Positions 39,801 through 48,539 of a stretch of DNA of 64,000 bases are shown here, piece by piece. The notes beneath the pieces are model-generated. The model did not search any database, was not told the DNA's origin, and saw only the letters and a list, made by a program, of their open reading frames with translations. The position numbers were made by a program, and so were the translations under genes. This DNA comes from Stercorarius parasiticus. Lineage: Eukaryota; Chordata; Aves; Charadriiformes; Stercorariidae. The DNA lies in assembly GCA_013396915.1 (NCBI GenBank), contig VWZL01004340.1, positions 310,001 through 374,000 on the forward strand. Direction: 5' to 3'. Every line of letters starts with the position of its first letter. Position 1 is the first letter of the stretch.

Positions 39801-42800
39801 ACTCAAGTGCGTTTTGAAGTGCACTGCTAAAACCACTGTGTTTTTGAAACCTATATCTGGACCATTCAGCTCACACCTGAGCTTAATTTGCAGTGAAGTA
39901 TTACTGCCAAACCTGCATGATCACTTCCAGACAGGGAAACCAAGAGGACTGAGACTTCTCTAAGGAAGAGAGAAGGAAGTGAAAGGATTCCAGCCTCTGT
40001 TGTGACTATAGGTATGTCCTATAATCTCCCTTTGTGCCTTTATGTCTCCTCTATGAAACGATACCAATGATATCTATCGTCTTTCCTACCTAAACTGTTT
40101 CAAGATTGATGAATGAGAAAGGCTATAACTAAACTAAGTATCTGATTACTAAGTAGTCTTTAATGTTCTTGTCAGAGGAATTTATCAGAGCAACTGTACA
40201 TTTATTTTGACAGAAAACCTTCTGCATATGTTTAATAGCACATCAGAATGTTCATACCAAGGGAGGGCCTTTTCCCACTGTTGAATAGTGAAACCTGGCT
40301 GCTCTCTCCCACTTCCTGCTTCTGAACGGTTTCATTTCTGGAGCCTAAGGCTCGATACAATCAGATCGGTCACCCACTAGCAAGAAAAGTTATACTAAAC
40401 TTAGGGGAAGGATCTGTTTGAAAGTCATCCAATCATCTAGGACTTTTTATATGGAGAAGAAAAAGAAAGATCATGCAGTTCATGTCATCCTAAAGTAGGA
40501 AAACAGTTTGGGTAAATCAGACTCTGCAAATGTGTATTTCCTTACGTCGGTTTTGTTGGAATTCTAGTTCAGTTATTGACATCTGCAATGTAAAATTAGG
40601 CAATGTTAATCCCATTCTGTGCAACTCATAAAAGAAATTAGTTAAAGCATTTCCATTCATTTACATTGATATATAATTTCGCTTCTTCTTCCCCTTTATT
40701 TTCGTAACACGAAGACTTTGTGGATGGGCTACCTTTCTCAGCATCTCTTTGAGCACACACTCTCTGATTTTCAGCCAATCTTCAGCTGTTTGACATTAAA
40801 CTTAATCCAAACCTCAGTTATTGCTTACCTCTCCTCTGGTGCAGGGCACTGCATCTGAATACCTGGAAGTGCACATGGAGCCCTCCTCAGTGAGATCATC
40901 CTGGAGCCCAAAAGTTGCTGTACAGTTGATAGAGAAATACTTGTAGGGCCTCCAAGTCTGCCCATAGTCCTGGGATCTTTCCAACACCATCGCAGCTGGG
41001 CGAGGGGACTTGAACACAGCAATGACATGGGTCAGGTAGAATTCTGTTTCAAAGTCCAGTCTGATTTCTTCCCTGTGTACCCCCTGGGCAGACTGCCACC
41101 AGGAGACGGGGTTTGCAAAGAAATCGTCTGTCATGTCAGCAGGGAGATGGGAGTTATCAGGCTGGTTGGCATTGCATTTGGTGCAGCGAGGCTGCCCACA
41201 GCCTTGGGAGATCTGACGGAGCAGATTCTCGTCTGGGTAGAAGCAGTACAGTTCCGTACTGTTCTGGCCACATGTGGTGAGAGTGACTGGTGTCCTCCCT
41301 GTTGCAAGGTTTCCCACCGGAGGGTTGCAAGAACGGCCATTACAGCGGAAGGCTTGTAGCCTCATGGGATCTGAAAGACAGGCAAAAAACCCACACATTT
41401 CTCAAATAGTTCTCAAGTTGTAACTGAGGTGACCGTGCGAAGTCCTAATCTGGGGATTGACATCCAAGAGGACTCCTTCTAAGGAGAGCTACTTCATCTT
41501 TTTACACAAAGTTTGGAGGGAGTTTCTCAATAAATTTAGTCCTTGTTTTTGATGCCTAACTCAGAAACTGAGGTCTGTAGAAAACTCACGCTTGTGGCAC
41601 TTAACTTTGATTTCTGATGAAAATGCAGTTGCGTCAGTCTATTGAATTTCATGTTTGACCACAGAAATCTTGTCTTTTCTTACTTTCACTCTAGTCAAGC
41701 ACTGCGTCTGAGGACTGAATCTGTTCAATGCATTTATTTTCATCGTTATCAGAAAGCAAAGTCAAACTGTACTATACACTGTAGATACATTAAGAAAAGA
41801 GATTATTCCTGCCCAAAAAACTACAGAAACTAATTACACCTACAAACATATGAAGAAAGCGTGTATTTCTATAGTTACGTGTTACTGGCATAATTTTGAG
41901 AAGTTTTGAGTTTTTACTTCTCCTATTGAGATCAGCTTGAGTTGTCAATGCTTAGCAGAGCTGAAGATCAAGTCTCTCTTTTATTTAAAGACCTTGACAT
42001 GGAGGTAGGTGACTATATTCTGTTTGCTAAGTTTGCAAATACTGGCAAATTTTTGGCATCTTCAATGTATATACCTACTTATTTCTAAATTAACAGAAGA
42101 TATGGATAAGTCCAAAGTCTTAATATTTTTTAGAAACCAGTAGTGTCTTGTGACACTGGAATTAAAGGTCATTCCAAAACCTTATTACCATACTGGAGAA
42201 AACTGCTTTTCTAATGACATACAATGTCCTCTCTGCAATATAACAGCATACAAGGAGTTAAAGAATGACCTTGCAAGGTCATAAATCTAAACTAAGAGGT
42301 CACAAGTCAGATGACTGGATGTAAGTCCTACAGGAAATGACCCTTCCAATGAAACCTAGGATGACCATAAACCCTGGGTAATCTAGGAACAGTTCAAACA
42401 TCACCTATTAGTTCAGCATTCTAGGTCAAATTTTGAAGTCCCTACTTGGTTTATATTCAGCCTTTCCTCAGGCAAAATTAGTTTTAAAATCAAGTCAGGT
42501 CAAAGAAAAGATTCTCACATTCAGCCTTATAAAAATACTCAAATTGTAAATGTAGTTGGACGAAACTGATGTCCCACTTTCCAAAAGGAATGTTTAAGGT
42601 GAAAAAATGTGTCCAGCGTGCAAGGTTTTGCCTCAGAGTTGCTTCTGTCCTTAGTTCCTTAGTGATGTTTCTGCACAGGCCAGAAGAGAAAGGTCAGAGA
42701 TGGACATTGTTTTGGAAAACACCTCATGCATTTTGCTTCCCAGGATTAGACACAAAACAAAGTTGCTGTACGTCCACTGAATCCCATTGACCAATGGTGT

Positions 42801-45800
42801 GTGCCATTTTAGCTTACCTACAGCATAAGGCAGTCTTAAACTTCAGATAGCAAGCAAGCAGATCATCCAGAAATGCTCTTGACTACTCTTAGAAATAGAT
42901 GGAAGTCACCTTCAGAGGAACTTGGACTTACTGTGTGTTTGCCTTACAGACATTGCAAGCAGCAGCAACCTTAAGGAAAGAGGGGGTATCTAGAGACACA
43001 GTAGGTTTCCTCCTGATGGAGGTTGTCTTCCACCAATGGCTGAAATGGGCTGACTAAGATTTTTTTTAGTATCCCAGTAAGAGACTGGCAGAGCTTAGAG
43101 GGCGGCAGTGCCTGAATTACATGTGCACCTAATAGTGCTTGGATCAAAGCAATGAAAGCTTCCCCTCCTCAGTGCCACCACCACACCCTGTGCCAGCACT
43201 GAGAGGAATTTTCATGAGAGAGGAGTTGCAGAAGTCAGCTGGAGAGGAAAGGAGAGAAGATGGGGATGTCTGGCTCTCTCAGTTCTGTTCTTTGCTCCCC
43301 AACTTCAACTGAGCAGGGGATTCTTAGCACTACTGCGGATCCGCCACCAAGCCCTCAAACCATCCTGACTGCTTGATGACCATTTCAATGTATTTTTCTT
43401 TATGATTATGACCTTCTTATTCCATCTGAGCCTAGTATGGTTGCAGGGGAACACCAGGAGCTTCAGAGATTTTATCTGGGAGGTTCCTTGCAATTTCGCT
43501 GAGTCTTTTTGTCCCGAAAAAGGACTCGGTTTTCCACAAAAGTTGTTTAGAGCATCCTCTTTGCAGAGCATCTGAAATTCCAAATTTTTGACTGCTCTGG
43601 AGGGTGAATTTCACTGAGTCATGCAGAATTCTTGAAATAAGGATAAATCTATCCTTGCACGTTAGCAAAAATATGACCTACAACTGCATGCCTCAAGAAC
43701 GTCTCTGCAAGTGGCATTTAGGTTCACGTTCATGTCCAAGCTGTTGGTACAACATACTGGAAATAAGGAAAGCACAGCAATTTCTTTGTTTAAAGTAGTG
43801 TTGCAGAAAGGTGTCATCTTTGCCTCCAGAGAATTTAAGTGGGACTGATCTTACAACTGAGCTTTCAACAAGCATTAGCTCTGACTAAGAGTCAGGTTAC
43901 TTAGTTTTGATTTAGAATGGGTCCATGTTACAAATGCTATTGGATTATGGATAAATATGCCATGTAATTAAAAGAAAGTCCATCTCTATTGATGGATCAC
44001 ACCACTGCAGCTTTCATGGAAGAAATGCAATGCTGGAGTTCTAAATCTAAGGAGTTATGTAGAGGAAGCTTTGCAGACAAGAATGTGAGAAAGTAAAAAA
44101 AGGAAGCTTTTTTTTAAAGGAAATGGCTGGTTTTTGTGTTTTCTGTAAATGGGCTATTAGTCTTGTATTGAGTTTTTCAGCTGTTTTTAAATGAACCTGG
44201 AAAAGAAAAACATAGTTGTTCTCCTGAACAGCAGTCACAAGAAAGTTTATCATCTGCTCTGCCTGCTAATGCAGCAACATCAATAAACAGCTCCTGTCTG
44301 AACTGCTGTGTCATTAGGAAAATGGGAGAAGAACAAAGTGCAAATTAGCAGAAGGGAGTTTGAGAGAAGGAGAGAGATTGGAAAACAAAATCTGCAGTCG
44401 ATTAAAAGCTTTGCATTTAAAGAAATCAATTGGCAGAACATTGCTTGGCCCCAAGGATAGCGTGGCCTGTCCATCACTCACGGATTCTGTGGAAACAACA
44501 TGAAATGTTGAATCTGGACAGCGAGGGGGGACGCCTGCAGAAGAGAAACAGCAGCCAGGCGAACAAACAACTTACCCCAACTGCCAGGAGGACTCATTGA
44601 ATAATTCATAAAGTACTAAACAGTTTGATTGTGCATGGATACTGCATGCTATTATGAAGTTGATTAGCTTTTAGTCCATGGAGGATGGCTTGGCTCCATA
44701 AATGGTATGATTCATTTATTTGTTTGTTTTCTGGTCCCTCAGAGCTGTGCCACAAAGTGGCAGGTCAATGACACATGCCTGGCACGTGTTATATCAGTGG
44801 TGTTATCTGATCATTAGGGAATCATACAGTTCAAGGGAGGTGATACTATTGGTATTCCTGGACACCATTTCAAATAGAGACCTCTGACTTCAGAGCCTTG
44901 TAATGCAAGAGAACGTTGTAGACATTAATTAAAACAGGTTCAGTTTTTTTCACCCTCCATTGGATACCTGACAGAAGAAAGATCATATGGCAACTCAGTC
45001 AAAGCCTGCCGATGTAACTGTAAAGATGCCTAATATTTTCTGAGTGATTTGAATTGGAATTTTTATTTGTTTTCCATATGCAAATTTATGATTCTGTGTG
45101 TTCAAGTCTCCTGCAGTGAGACAGGAGAACAAATTTCACAGTTCTGAGCAATATGTAAACTTTAAAACCTTTGGGCGTCTTCTGCTATGTTTTTGATGGA
45201 GCAGTTTCAGCATGTATGTCCAACCTGGATTTCACTTGTTCTATATCTGTATAACTTTTTTCTTAATAACCAAAATCTTTTAAATGTTCTTTTAATGCTA
45301 ACCACTCTAGGGACATGAGTTGCTCAAGCTTTTATTAATCAGGCCTAGAACTTTACCCCTTAATGCTGGTTACAACAGAAGTGCTATACAACCCTTTGGT
45401 TTGTCTGGGGCCAACATGCAATAAGTTTGGCAAGTCTTCCTCCATTTATGAGCAGCCTGATGTATTTCTGCACTAAAATAGCCCTGACAACTGGAGCTAA
45501 TGAGCCAGCCTTCGTAAATACCCCAGAGGTGAAGTTCTGAATATGCTATGAAACCAAGCTGCTACCATGACCAGAGGCATGGACAGAAGAAGAAGATCAC
45601 AGGTCTGGGCTCTCTTCCATTGTGGCCAGTGGCAGTCTGCCTGCCCACATCCCTTCTGGAGCAATGGTGCGCTCCAACACCTACAGCTTTGTTTGCAGAT
45701 GAGCTGAATAACCCTGCTGATAATCAGGTCCTGCAATTGATTTTAAGTTCAGTGCTAGAAATAGCCGGTTTTGACCACACCACGCCCCCTTTTGGAGGGC

Positions 45801-48253
45801 TGCCATCGGGAGGAGGGCTGGCCCGGGCACTGCTCCCTGGGGCACTGCTCCCCTGGGGAGGTCCGAGGCTGGCTGGGGCTGAAGCAAGAGCCCAAGCTGT
45901 TGTCAGTCCCATTGACTGCCCCAATATGCAAGTTTTCAGACCACTGCAGTGTACTTGAGGGCAATAATGCCCTCCACCTACATAAGACTAGGGAAAGGAT
46001 CACCCAAGTGTCACAACTCACCATATGCAACCTAGGTGACTCCTCCAGCCTAACCACTAATTTTGATGTTGTTTTTGTTTTTTTTTTTTCCCTTGGCATT
46101 ATATTGAAAGATCTAAGGAGCCAGTCTTGACAAGCCGGACTGTCTTCTCTGCCCAGAGACGGCAGAAGGCAAATATTATACTCCTCACAAATATTGTGCT
46201 GCTTGTACTCCGCACACAACTGTCCCATCAATTTGTTTCACTTCTGACCAGGAGGGACCAACTATGGGGCCGAAAAGGGAGTTTGTTCTATAGGCTAATA
46301 AAGTATGTCAAAAACATACTTCCCTGTACACTTCTCCTCTTGCTCAGGACAGGTCTGAGACTTCCAGATCATTTTATACAGATAGGCTAGGCACTGTCCG
46401 AACTAACCTTCGTCTGAGCAGTACTGACCTCACCTGTAACAGCATCTGTAAAGATTCAAGGTTAATTCAAGATTTTTATACTGCTTCTAAAAAAAAAAAA
46501 AAAAAAGAGAATTATAAATTAACAGGTAACCCTTGTGCTGCTTTGACAGGCTGATGGTTTGTGCAACCTTTTGACCAAGCAGTGTATATTTATTTAAAGT
46601 GACATTGAATCCTTAGCATCATCACCTTCAATATCCAATTATTTTGCTGTTATTCATTATGTCCTACACCATTATTCTGAGCGTGTTTAGCTCCACACAG
46701 AACGCACTCCCTCCCCTCACATTCACTTGCCAAGCAGTCAGCTGTGGGCCGCATTTCCTTGAAGATTCATTTTCACTTTGTGAATTGGATGCAGAGCAAA
46801 TTTAGGCTAGTTGTTTATAACAGGCTGCTTTCCACAACAGTATCATCAACTTTATTAAACATCCTTGTAACCTTTCTGTGCTGTGTGTCAACATATGTAT
46901 CCTATAGGGAGACTCTTAGCCTGGGAAACTAGTGAATGCCCATGATAAGACACTAAGCAGTACACGTCCTCCCTGCACTCGTTCGCTGTCAGGTTGTGAT
47001 AGACACCCAAATGAGTCACTGGATGATATGACAGGATTGTAAATTTATGAGCTGTTTTCAGTTTTTAAGAAAATTTCTCTTGCAGTCATGGAAATGCGAT
47101 GTCTGTGTTATCAAAAAGTTTCTAGCTGGGGAATAATCTGAGCTGAAGCCACCTGGTCTGCCTTTGACTTTACTGCAGCTTGCGGGCTATGTGAACACTT
47201 CAGATGCTTTCAAATCACCGCGTGAAGTGTTGTTCCTGTCCTAATACTCTGAGCACACAGGTGAAATGTAAACCACTGATGTGCTTTCCTATACAGAAAG
47301 AGAGATCCCAAGCCAGTATCTCAAAGGAAAAGTCACCAAGGATGTATTTTTGTTTTATCAATAATTATTTTTATTTTTCTGACTTGATCTTTGTAATTCA
47401 TCCCTTTTAAACTTAAAGATGTATTAAACTACAGCAGGAAGAAAAAAAATCTAGTGCTTTGCTTTGTTTCCCTTAAGCAATATGTCTCCATCATAATTCA
47501 GGTATTTTTAGGACCCTATTTAAATACCCTTACATATGTATCACTCCTATATATGCTTATTTGTACACTCACCTACACACACAACTAATCAACTTCTCTT
47601 TCTGTCCTAATCCATTTGTTCTCTAATGCTAATTTAATCTTGTCCACTGCATGTTAACTATGAATTCAGGGAATACACTGAATGAATGGACTGTCTTGGA
47701 TAAATACTAATTCCTAAACAGTGTCTCTGACTTTTAATGATGCAAAATTAAGTTAACAGAGAATAATTCAGATTCCTACAGTGATGCTGTCCAAGGATGT
47801 TGTCGTTTCACTCTTGTCCTGCTCAGGAAGGCAGTATTTCATCTTCAAAACAAATATCCAGCATATCTCGATCCATCTACCTCATTCTTTCTTACTTTTC
47901 TCTCATTCTCAAAAATCATACACTTTTTTCTTTTAAGGATGTATGAAAATGTACATCCTATTATAAGTCTTTGGGGGGGGGACTGAGCTGTAAAGCTGTG
48001 TATTGCGGAGAATAAGAAGCATTTATATATATACTGACTAACTCAGTTTCCTTATAAAAATCCAATCTAAAATCAAGATGTTGACATAAACTATTTTAAC
48101 AAACAGATCTGATTTCTGTTCCTTTTCTCCATGCTAAACTTAGGATAAATCATTTCAGAATGGCAATATTGATTTATTTTGCTTACCTGCTTCCCCATGG
48201 CCAGAAAAAAAATATTCCAAGAATACAATCAGCATGATGCCTTTATGCTGCAT
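743..48253 (-). CDS. NTN4-like: Netrin-4-like secreted LN/LE/C345C protein, gene span (3' end outside window)
   Basis: Netrin-4 family proteins are secreted; netrin-4 binds laminin short arms and disturbs basement-membrane laminin networks (family knowledge). Eight coding exons splice with GT-AG junctions and matching phases (1,0,0,1,1,2,1,1), giving 1609 coding bases or 536 residues plus one base. Order: signal peptide (about 1-22), LN domain (about 30-269), three laminin-type EGF modules (about 270-334, 336-396, 398-450) and a short fourth cysteine cluster, a linker rich in charged residues (about 469-513), then the first cysteines of C345C (from about 517). Netrin-4 is about 628 residues, so roughly 90-100 residues lie left of base 1. 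Netrin-4 signatures include [31 protein letters not shown] and GYWGFG--GCRPCDC. Substitutions relative to netrin-4 as I know it are numerous, and UROC1 is the neighbour, so I favour a paralogue. No stop or frameshift is seen in any exon. The family call is secure; the paralogue status is inference. Confidence 0.93.
812..1826 (-). other. Netrin-4-like intron 7
   Basis: About 1.0 kb between exons 8 and 7. AT-rich, with no recognised element or gene. Confidence 0.85.
1827..1963 (-). CDS. NTN4-like: Netrin-4-like exon 7: linker between LE repeats and C345C domain
   Basis: The 137-base exon lies between CCCCCAG and GTACAG and encodes residues 469-513. It is acidic and tryptophan-containing ([21 protein letters not shown]). 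The QGFSAL motif and the W-W spacing match the netrin-4 linker. The rest is poorly conserved, as expected for a flexible linker. An NES sequon is present. Confidence 0.92.
1964..2738 (-). other. Netrin-4-like intron 6
   Basis: A 775-base intron between exons 7 and 6. Nothing recognised beyond ordinary AT-rich sequence and a TTTGTTTGTTTGTTTTT tract near 2204. Confidence 0.85.
2739..2952 (-). CDS. NTN4-like: Netrin-4-like exon 6: third LE module plus short cysteine cluster
   Basis: The 214-base exon lies between CTCCATAG and GTAAAG and encodes residues 398-467. It carries [41 protein letters not shown] and [16 protein letters not shown], matching the last LE repeats of netrin-4. NAT is a possible glycosylation sequon. 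The exon ends phase 2 (AATGG) and joins C of the next exon. Confidence 0.96.
2953..10652 (-). other. Netrin-4-like intron 5 (7.7 kb)
   Basis: No coding exon with family similarity and no well-preserved repeat seen. It contains T-runs near 7084 and 7254, and a C-run with a single N at 7656. The open frames here are short and lack splice or family support. Confidence 0.8.
10653..10841 (-). CDS. NTN4-like: Netrin-4-like exon 5: second LE module
   Basis: The 189-base exon lies between CCACCAG and GTAAGT and encodes residues 335-396. Motifs are [27 protein letters not shown], and [12 protein letters not shown], giving the eight-cysteine pattern of an LE repeat. The donor leaves one base, C, that pairs with CT of the next exon to make the proline of CKPC. 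Confidence 0.96.
10842..11382 (-). other. Netrin-4-like intron 4
   Basis: A 541-base intron between exons 5 and 4. No element recognised. A short direct repeat (TCATTACCAG twice, near 11246-11265) is the only structure seen. Confidence 0.85.
11383..11509 (-). CDS. NTN4-like: Netrin-4-like exon 4: remainder of first LE module
   Basis: The 127-base exon (42 codons plus one base) lies between CTGACAG and GTAAGT. It encodes [19 protein letters not shown] then [11 protein letters not shown] and [11 protein letters not shown], the disulfide spacing of a laminin-type EGF repeat. It matches the netrin-4 segment beginning VHGKC almost residue for residue in length. Confidence 0.95.
11920..12480 (+). 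mobile_element. Probable ancient CR1/L3-like LINE relic
   Basis: Scattered phrases recall the 3' coding half of old CR1-like LINEs in the right order: GACCCTGTCTTATTTGACAT with AACAGTGGTCTGGAAGAG, then TGCCGTGTTCAGTTTTGAAG, then GAAATTGGAAGATGTTCAAC. Similarity is weak and full of breaks. A (TG)n(TA)n tract interrupts it near 12241. A repeat-library search is needed for a firm call. Confidence 0.4.
12241..12275. repeat. (TG)n(TA)n microsatellite
   Basis: A TGTGTGTG tract passes directly into TATATATA. It lies inside a probable LINE relic in netrin-4-like intron 3. Confidence 0.95.
15541..15985 (-). repeat. Interspersed repeat of unidentified family, copy A
   Basis: Read on the minus strand this stretch contains TCCATTTAAGCTCAGCCCTG, TGGATGGACCTTGGGCCTAT and CTGGGCCTGTCTCCTGCTGC. 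It aligns in the same order with the plus-strand segment at about 54225-54760, with mismatches and gaps. Two diverged copies in opposite orientation indicate a dispersed element. I do not recognise reverse-transcriptase coding or terminal repeats. A 131-codon plus-strand open frame across it looks accidental. Confidence 0.6.
20356..20369. repeat. (CA)7 microsatellite
   Basis: Seven CA units follow a short (TC)n tract at 20341-20349. Confidence 0.95.
27436..27699 (-). CDS. NTN4-like: Netrin-4-like exon 3: end of LN domain and start of first LE module
   Basis: Exactly 88 codons (264 bases, phase 0 at both ends) lie between CTTTCAG and GTGAGT, encoding residues 204-291. The LN domain ends with [17 protein letters not shown] and [13 protein letters not shown]. 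The first laminin-type EGF module opens with [11 protein letters not shown]. The NRT sequon near the end is a possible glycosylation site. The stretch between this LE start and the next exon is shorter than the netrin-4 segment I know. Confidence 0.95.
29207..29460. repeat. Minisatellite, exact 60-bp period, four diverged units plus partial
   Basis: Units begin at 29207, 29267, 29327 and 29387, each starting near AGGTGCC(C/T) and continuing with an ACATTCCCC-like block, then CAAAT(T/G)GCCCAGGCT-like words. A partial fifth copy ends near 29460. The spacing is exactly 60 bases despite many substitutions. Read on the minus strand the tract is open and encodes a 20-residue repeat (cores [15 protein letters not shown] and [15 protein letters not shown]) inside a 110-codon frame (29166-29498). 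There is no splice or family support for a gene. Confidence 0.8.
30001..30066 (+). mobile_element. Possible MIR-like SINE relic
   Basis: The phrase GCTGGGCAAGAGGCTTAATG followed by TCTCTGTGCCCCAG resembles the MIR core (TGGGCAAGTCACTTAACCTC-type). It is short and diverged. Confidence 0.4.
36481..37111 (-). mobile_element. CR1 LINE 3' fragment (minus orientation), interrupted by a second CR1
   Basis: On the plus strand it opens with two reversed copies of the CR1 3' octamer (AATCACAG AATCACAG) followed by the classic avian CR1 tail (GGTTGGAAGGGACCTCTAGA). It then runs into upstream CR1 sequence (GATCCCCTCTCAGTCTTCTCC ending AACCCAGAACTGGACACAG). The two parts, 36481-36806 and 36930-37111, are one element split by a younger insertion. 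It is 5' truncated, as is usual, and non-coding here. It lies in netrin-4-like intron 2. Confidence 0.93.
36807..36930 (-). mobile_element. Short CR1 3' fragment nested inside the older CR1
   Basis: A second CR1 tail (TCATAGAATGGTTTAGATTG, then GGAAGGGACCTTAAAGATCA) runs to CCAACCTGGCCTTGAA, about 124 bases. It separates AGATATTTA from TTTATAAGCATTGATAAG, which are contiguous in CR1. ATTTA stands on both sides (36802-36806, 36930-36934), consistent with a short target-site duplication or with shared bases at the junction. Confidence 0.88.
39380..39470 (+). mobile_element. Possible MIR-like SINE relic
   Basis: CACCTCTCTGTGCTGCTCTT followed by TCCCCATCTGTGAAACGAC resembles the 3' part of the MIR core (CTCAGTTTCCCCATCTGTAA-type). 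Weak and short. Confidence 0.35.
40005..40125 (+). mobile_element. MIR-like SINE relic
   Basis: TGTGACTATAGGTATGTCCT then ATAATCTCCCTTTGTGCC, CTCCTCTATGAAACGATACC and TATCTATCGTCTTTCCTACC follow the order of the MIR core (acquired-pyrimidine tract, TCTGTAAAATGG-like block, then TACCTACCTC-like block). Of the three candidates this is the best ordered. Confidence 0.45.
40829..41370 (-). CDS. NTN4-like: Netrin-4-like exon 2: most of the laminin N-terminal (LN) domain
   Basis: The 542-base exon lies between a TTTCAG acceptor and a GTAAGC donor and encodes residues 24-203. LN-domain hallmarks are the N-terminal cysteine pair ([19 protein letters not shown]), [12 protein letters not shown], the paired cysteines [10 protein letters not shown], the WWQSA tryptophan pair, and [18 protein letters not shown] followed by WRPYKYF. 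NST and NCT sequons are likely N-glycosylation sites. Between the FYP motif and the GQPRC cysteines the loop ([12 protein letters not shown]) looks several residues longer than the netrin-4 loop I know. The LN domain mediates binding to laminin in netrin-4. Confidence 0.96.
41371..48186 (-). other. Netrin-4-like intron 1 (6.8 kb)
   Basis: It separates the signal-peptide exon from the LN exon. It has a poly-A tract at 46489-46506 and a C-rich patch at 45775-45900. No gene or recognisable mobile element was seen. Confidence 0.75.
46489..46506 (+). repeat. Poly-A tract (18 A)
   Basis: An uninterrupted A-run follows ordinary AT-rich sequence. It could be the tail of an old retroposed copy, but I recognise no source sequence upstream (46080-46488). 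Confidence 0.9.
48187..48253 (-). CDS. NTN4-like: Netrin-4-like coding exon 1: start codon and signal peptide
   Basis: This 67-base coding part starts with ATG at 48253 (context gccATGC, with G at -3) and ends at a GTAAGC donor. It encodes 22 residues beginning MQHKG, with a hydrophobic core [11 protein letters not shown] and a small-residue end SGHGEA, which fits a secretory signal peptide. The last base G is phase 1 and joins the AT that opens the LN exon, making an aspartate (D-PMRLQAF). The phase match, signal character and position upstream of the LN exon support it. I see no in-frame stop in the 80 or so bases upstream and no in-frame ATG there, so the 5' UTR boundary or a non-coding first exon cannot be fixed. 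Confidence 0.8.
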
Positions 48254-48484
48254 GGCTGTCAGTAAAGTATCTGTCCTCAGTGAAGCAAAAAAGAGCTGCA
48301 GTAATCTACAGGTTTGGTGCTTGCATGGCTTTTCTGTGTTTTCTTTCTTTCTTTCTGCTCACCTTCCTCTCAGTGTAGGGGTCAAGGCTGCTGTCTCATT
48401 CTTCTTGTTCTCGTTTGGGTCCAGAAGTGGTTTGTTTGGCTTTTTTTTTTCAGGGCTCAGATGCCTTCTGGGAGTCACCCGTAC

Positions 48485-48512
48485 ATTGCTTCCAATAAAT
48501 AAATAAATAACA
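48485..48512. repeat. (AAAT/AATA)n short tandem repeat
   Basis: Four consecutive AAATA-type units follow CCAATAAATAAATAAATAAC. This lies at the edge of the CpG island, in the 5' flank of the netrin-4-like gene. Confidence 0.8.
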
Positions 48513-48539
48513 AGGATTTTCTGTGTCTTTACCCCTCTC

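Larger units (their letters stand above)
27700..40828 (-). other. Netrin-4-like intron 2 (13.1 kb)
   Basis: It contains the 60-bp minisatellite, the nested CR1 pair and the MIR-like relics described separately. The remaining sequence is AT-rich with no supported gene. Confidence 0.8.

Noticed and set aside
40825..41028. 67-codon minus frame overlapping the LN exon
   Set aside because: It is a shifted frame of the LN exon; the LN frame carries the family motifs and the splice phases.
41027..41359. 110-codon plus frame
   Set aside because: Antisense shadow of the LN exon with no family similarity.
45755..46231. 158-codon minus and 136-codon plus overlapping frames
   Set aside because: Overlapping open frames on both strands of a C-rich patch, with no splice support or similarity.
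46080..46506. Retroposed gene ending in the 18-base poly-A
   Set aside because: No recognisable coding or structural-RNA sequence precedes the A-run and no flanking duplication was seen.
743..48253. Calling the minus-strand gene a laminin beta/gamma chain or netrin-1/3/5
   Set aside because: The LN sequence, the number of LE repeats, the GKTGAPNEC exon and the C345C opening match netrin-4. Laminin chains would continue into many more LE repeats and a coiled coil.
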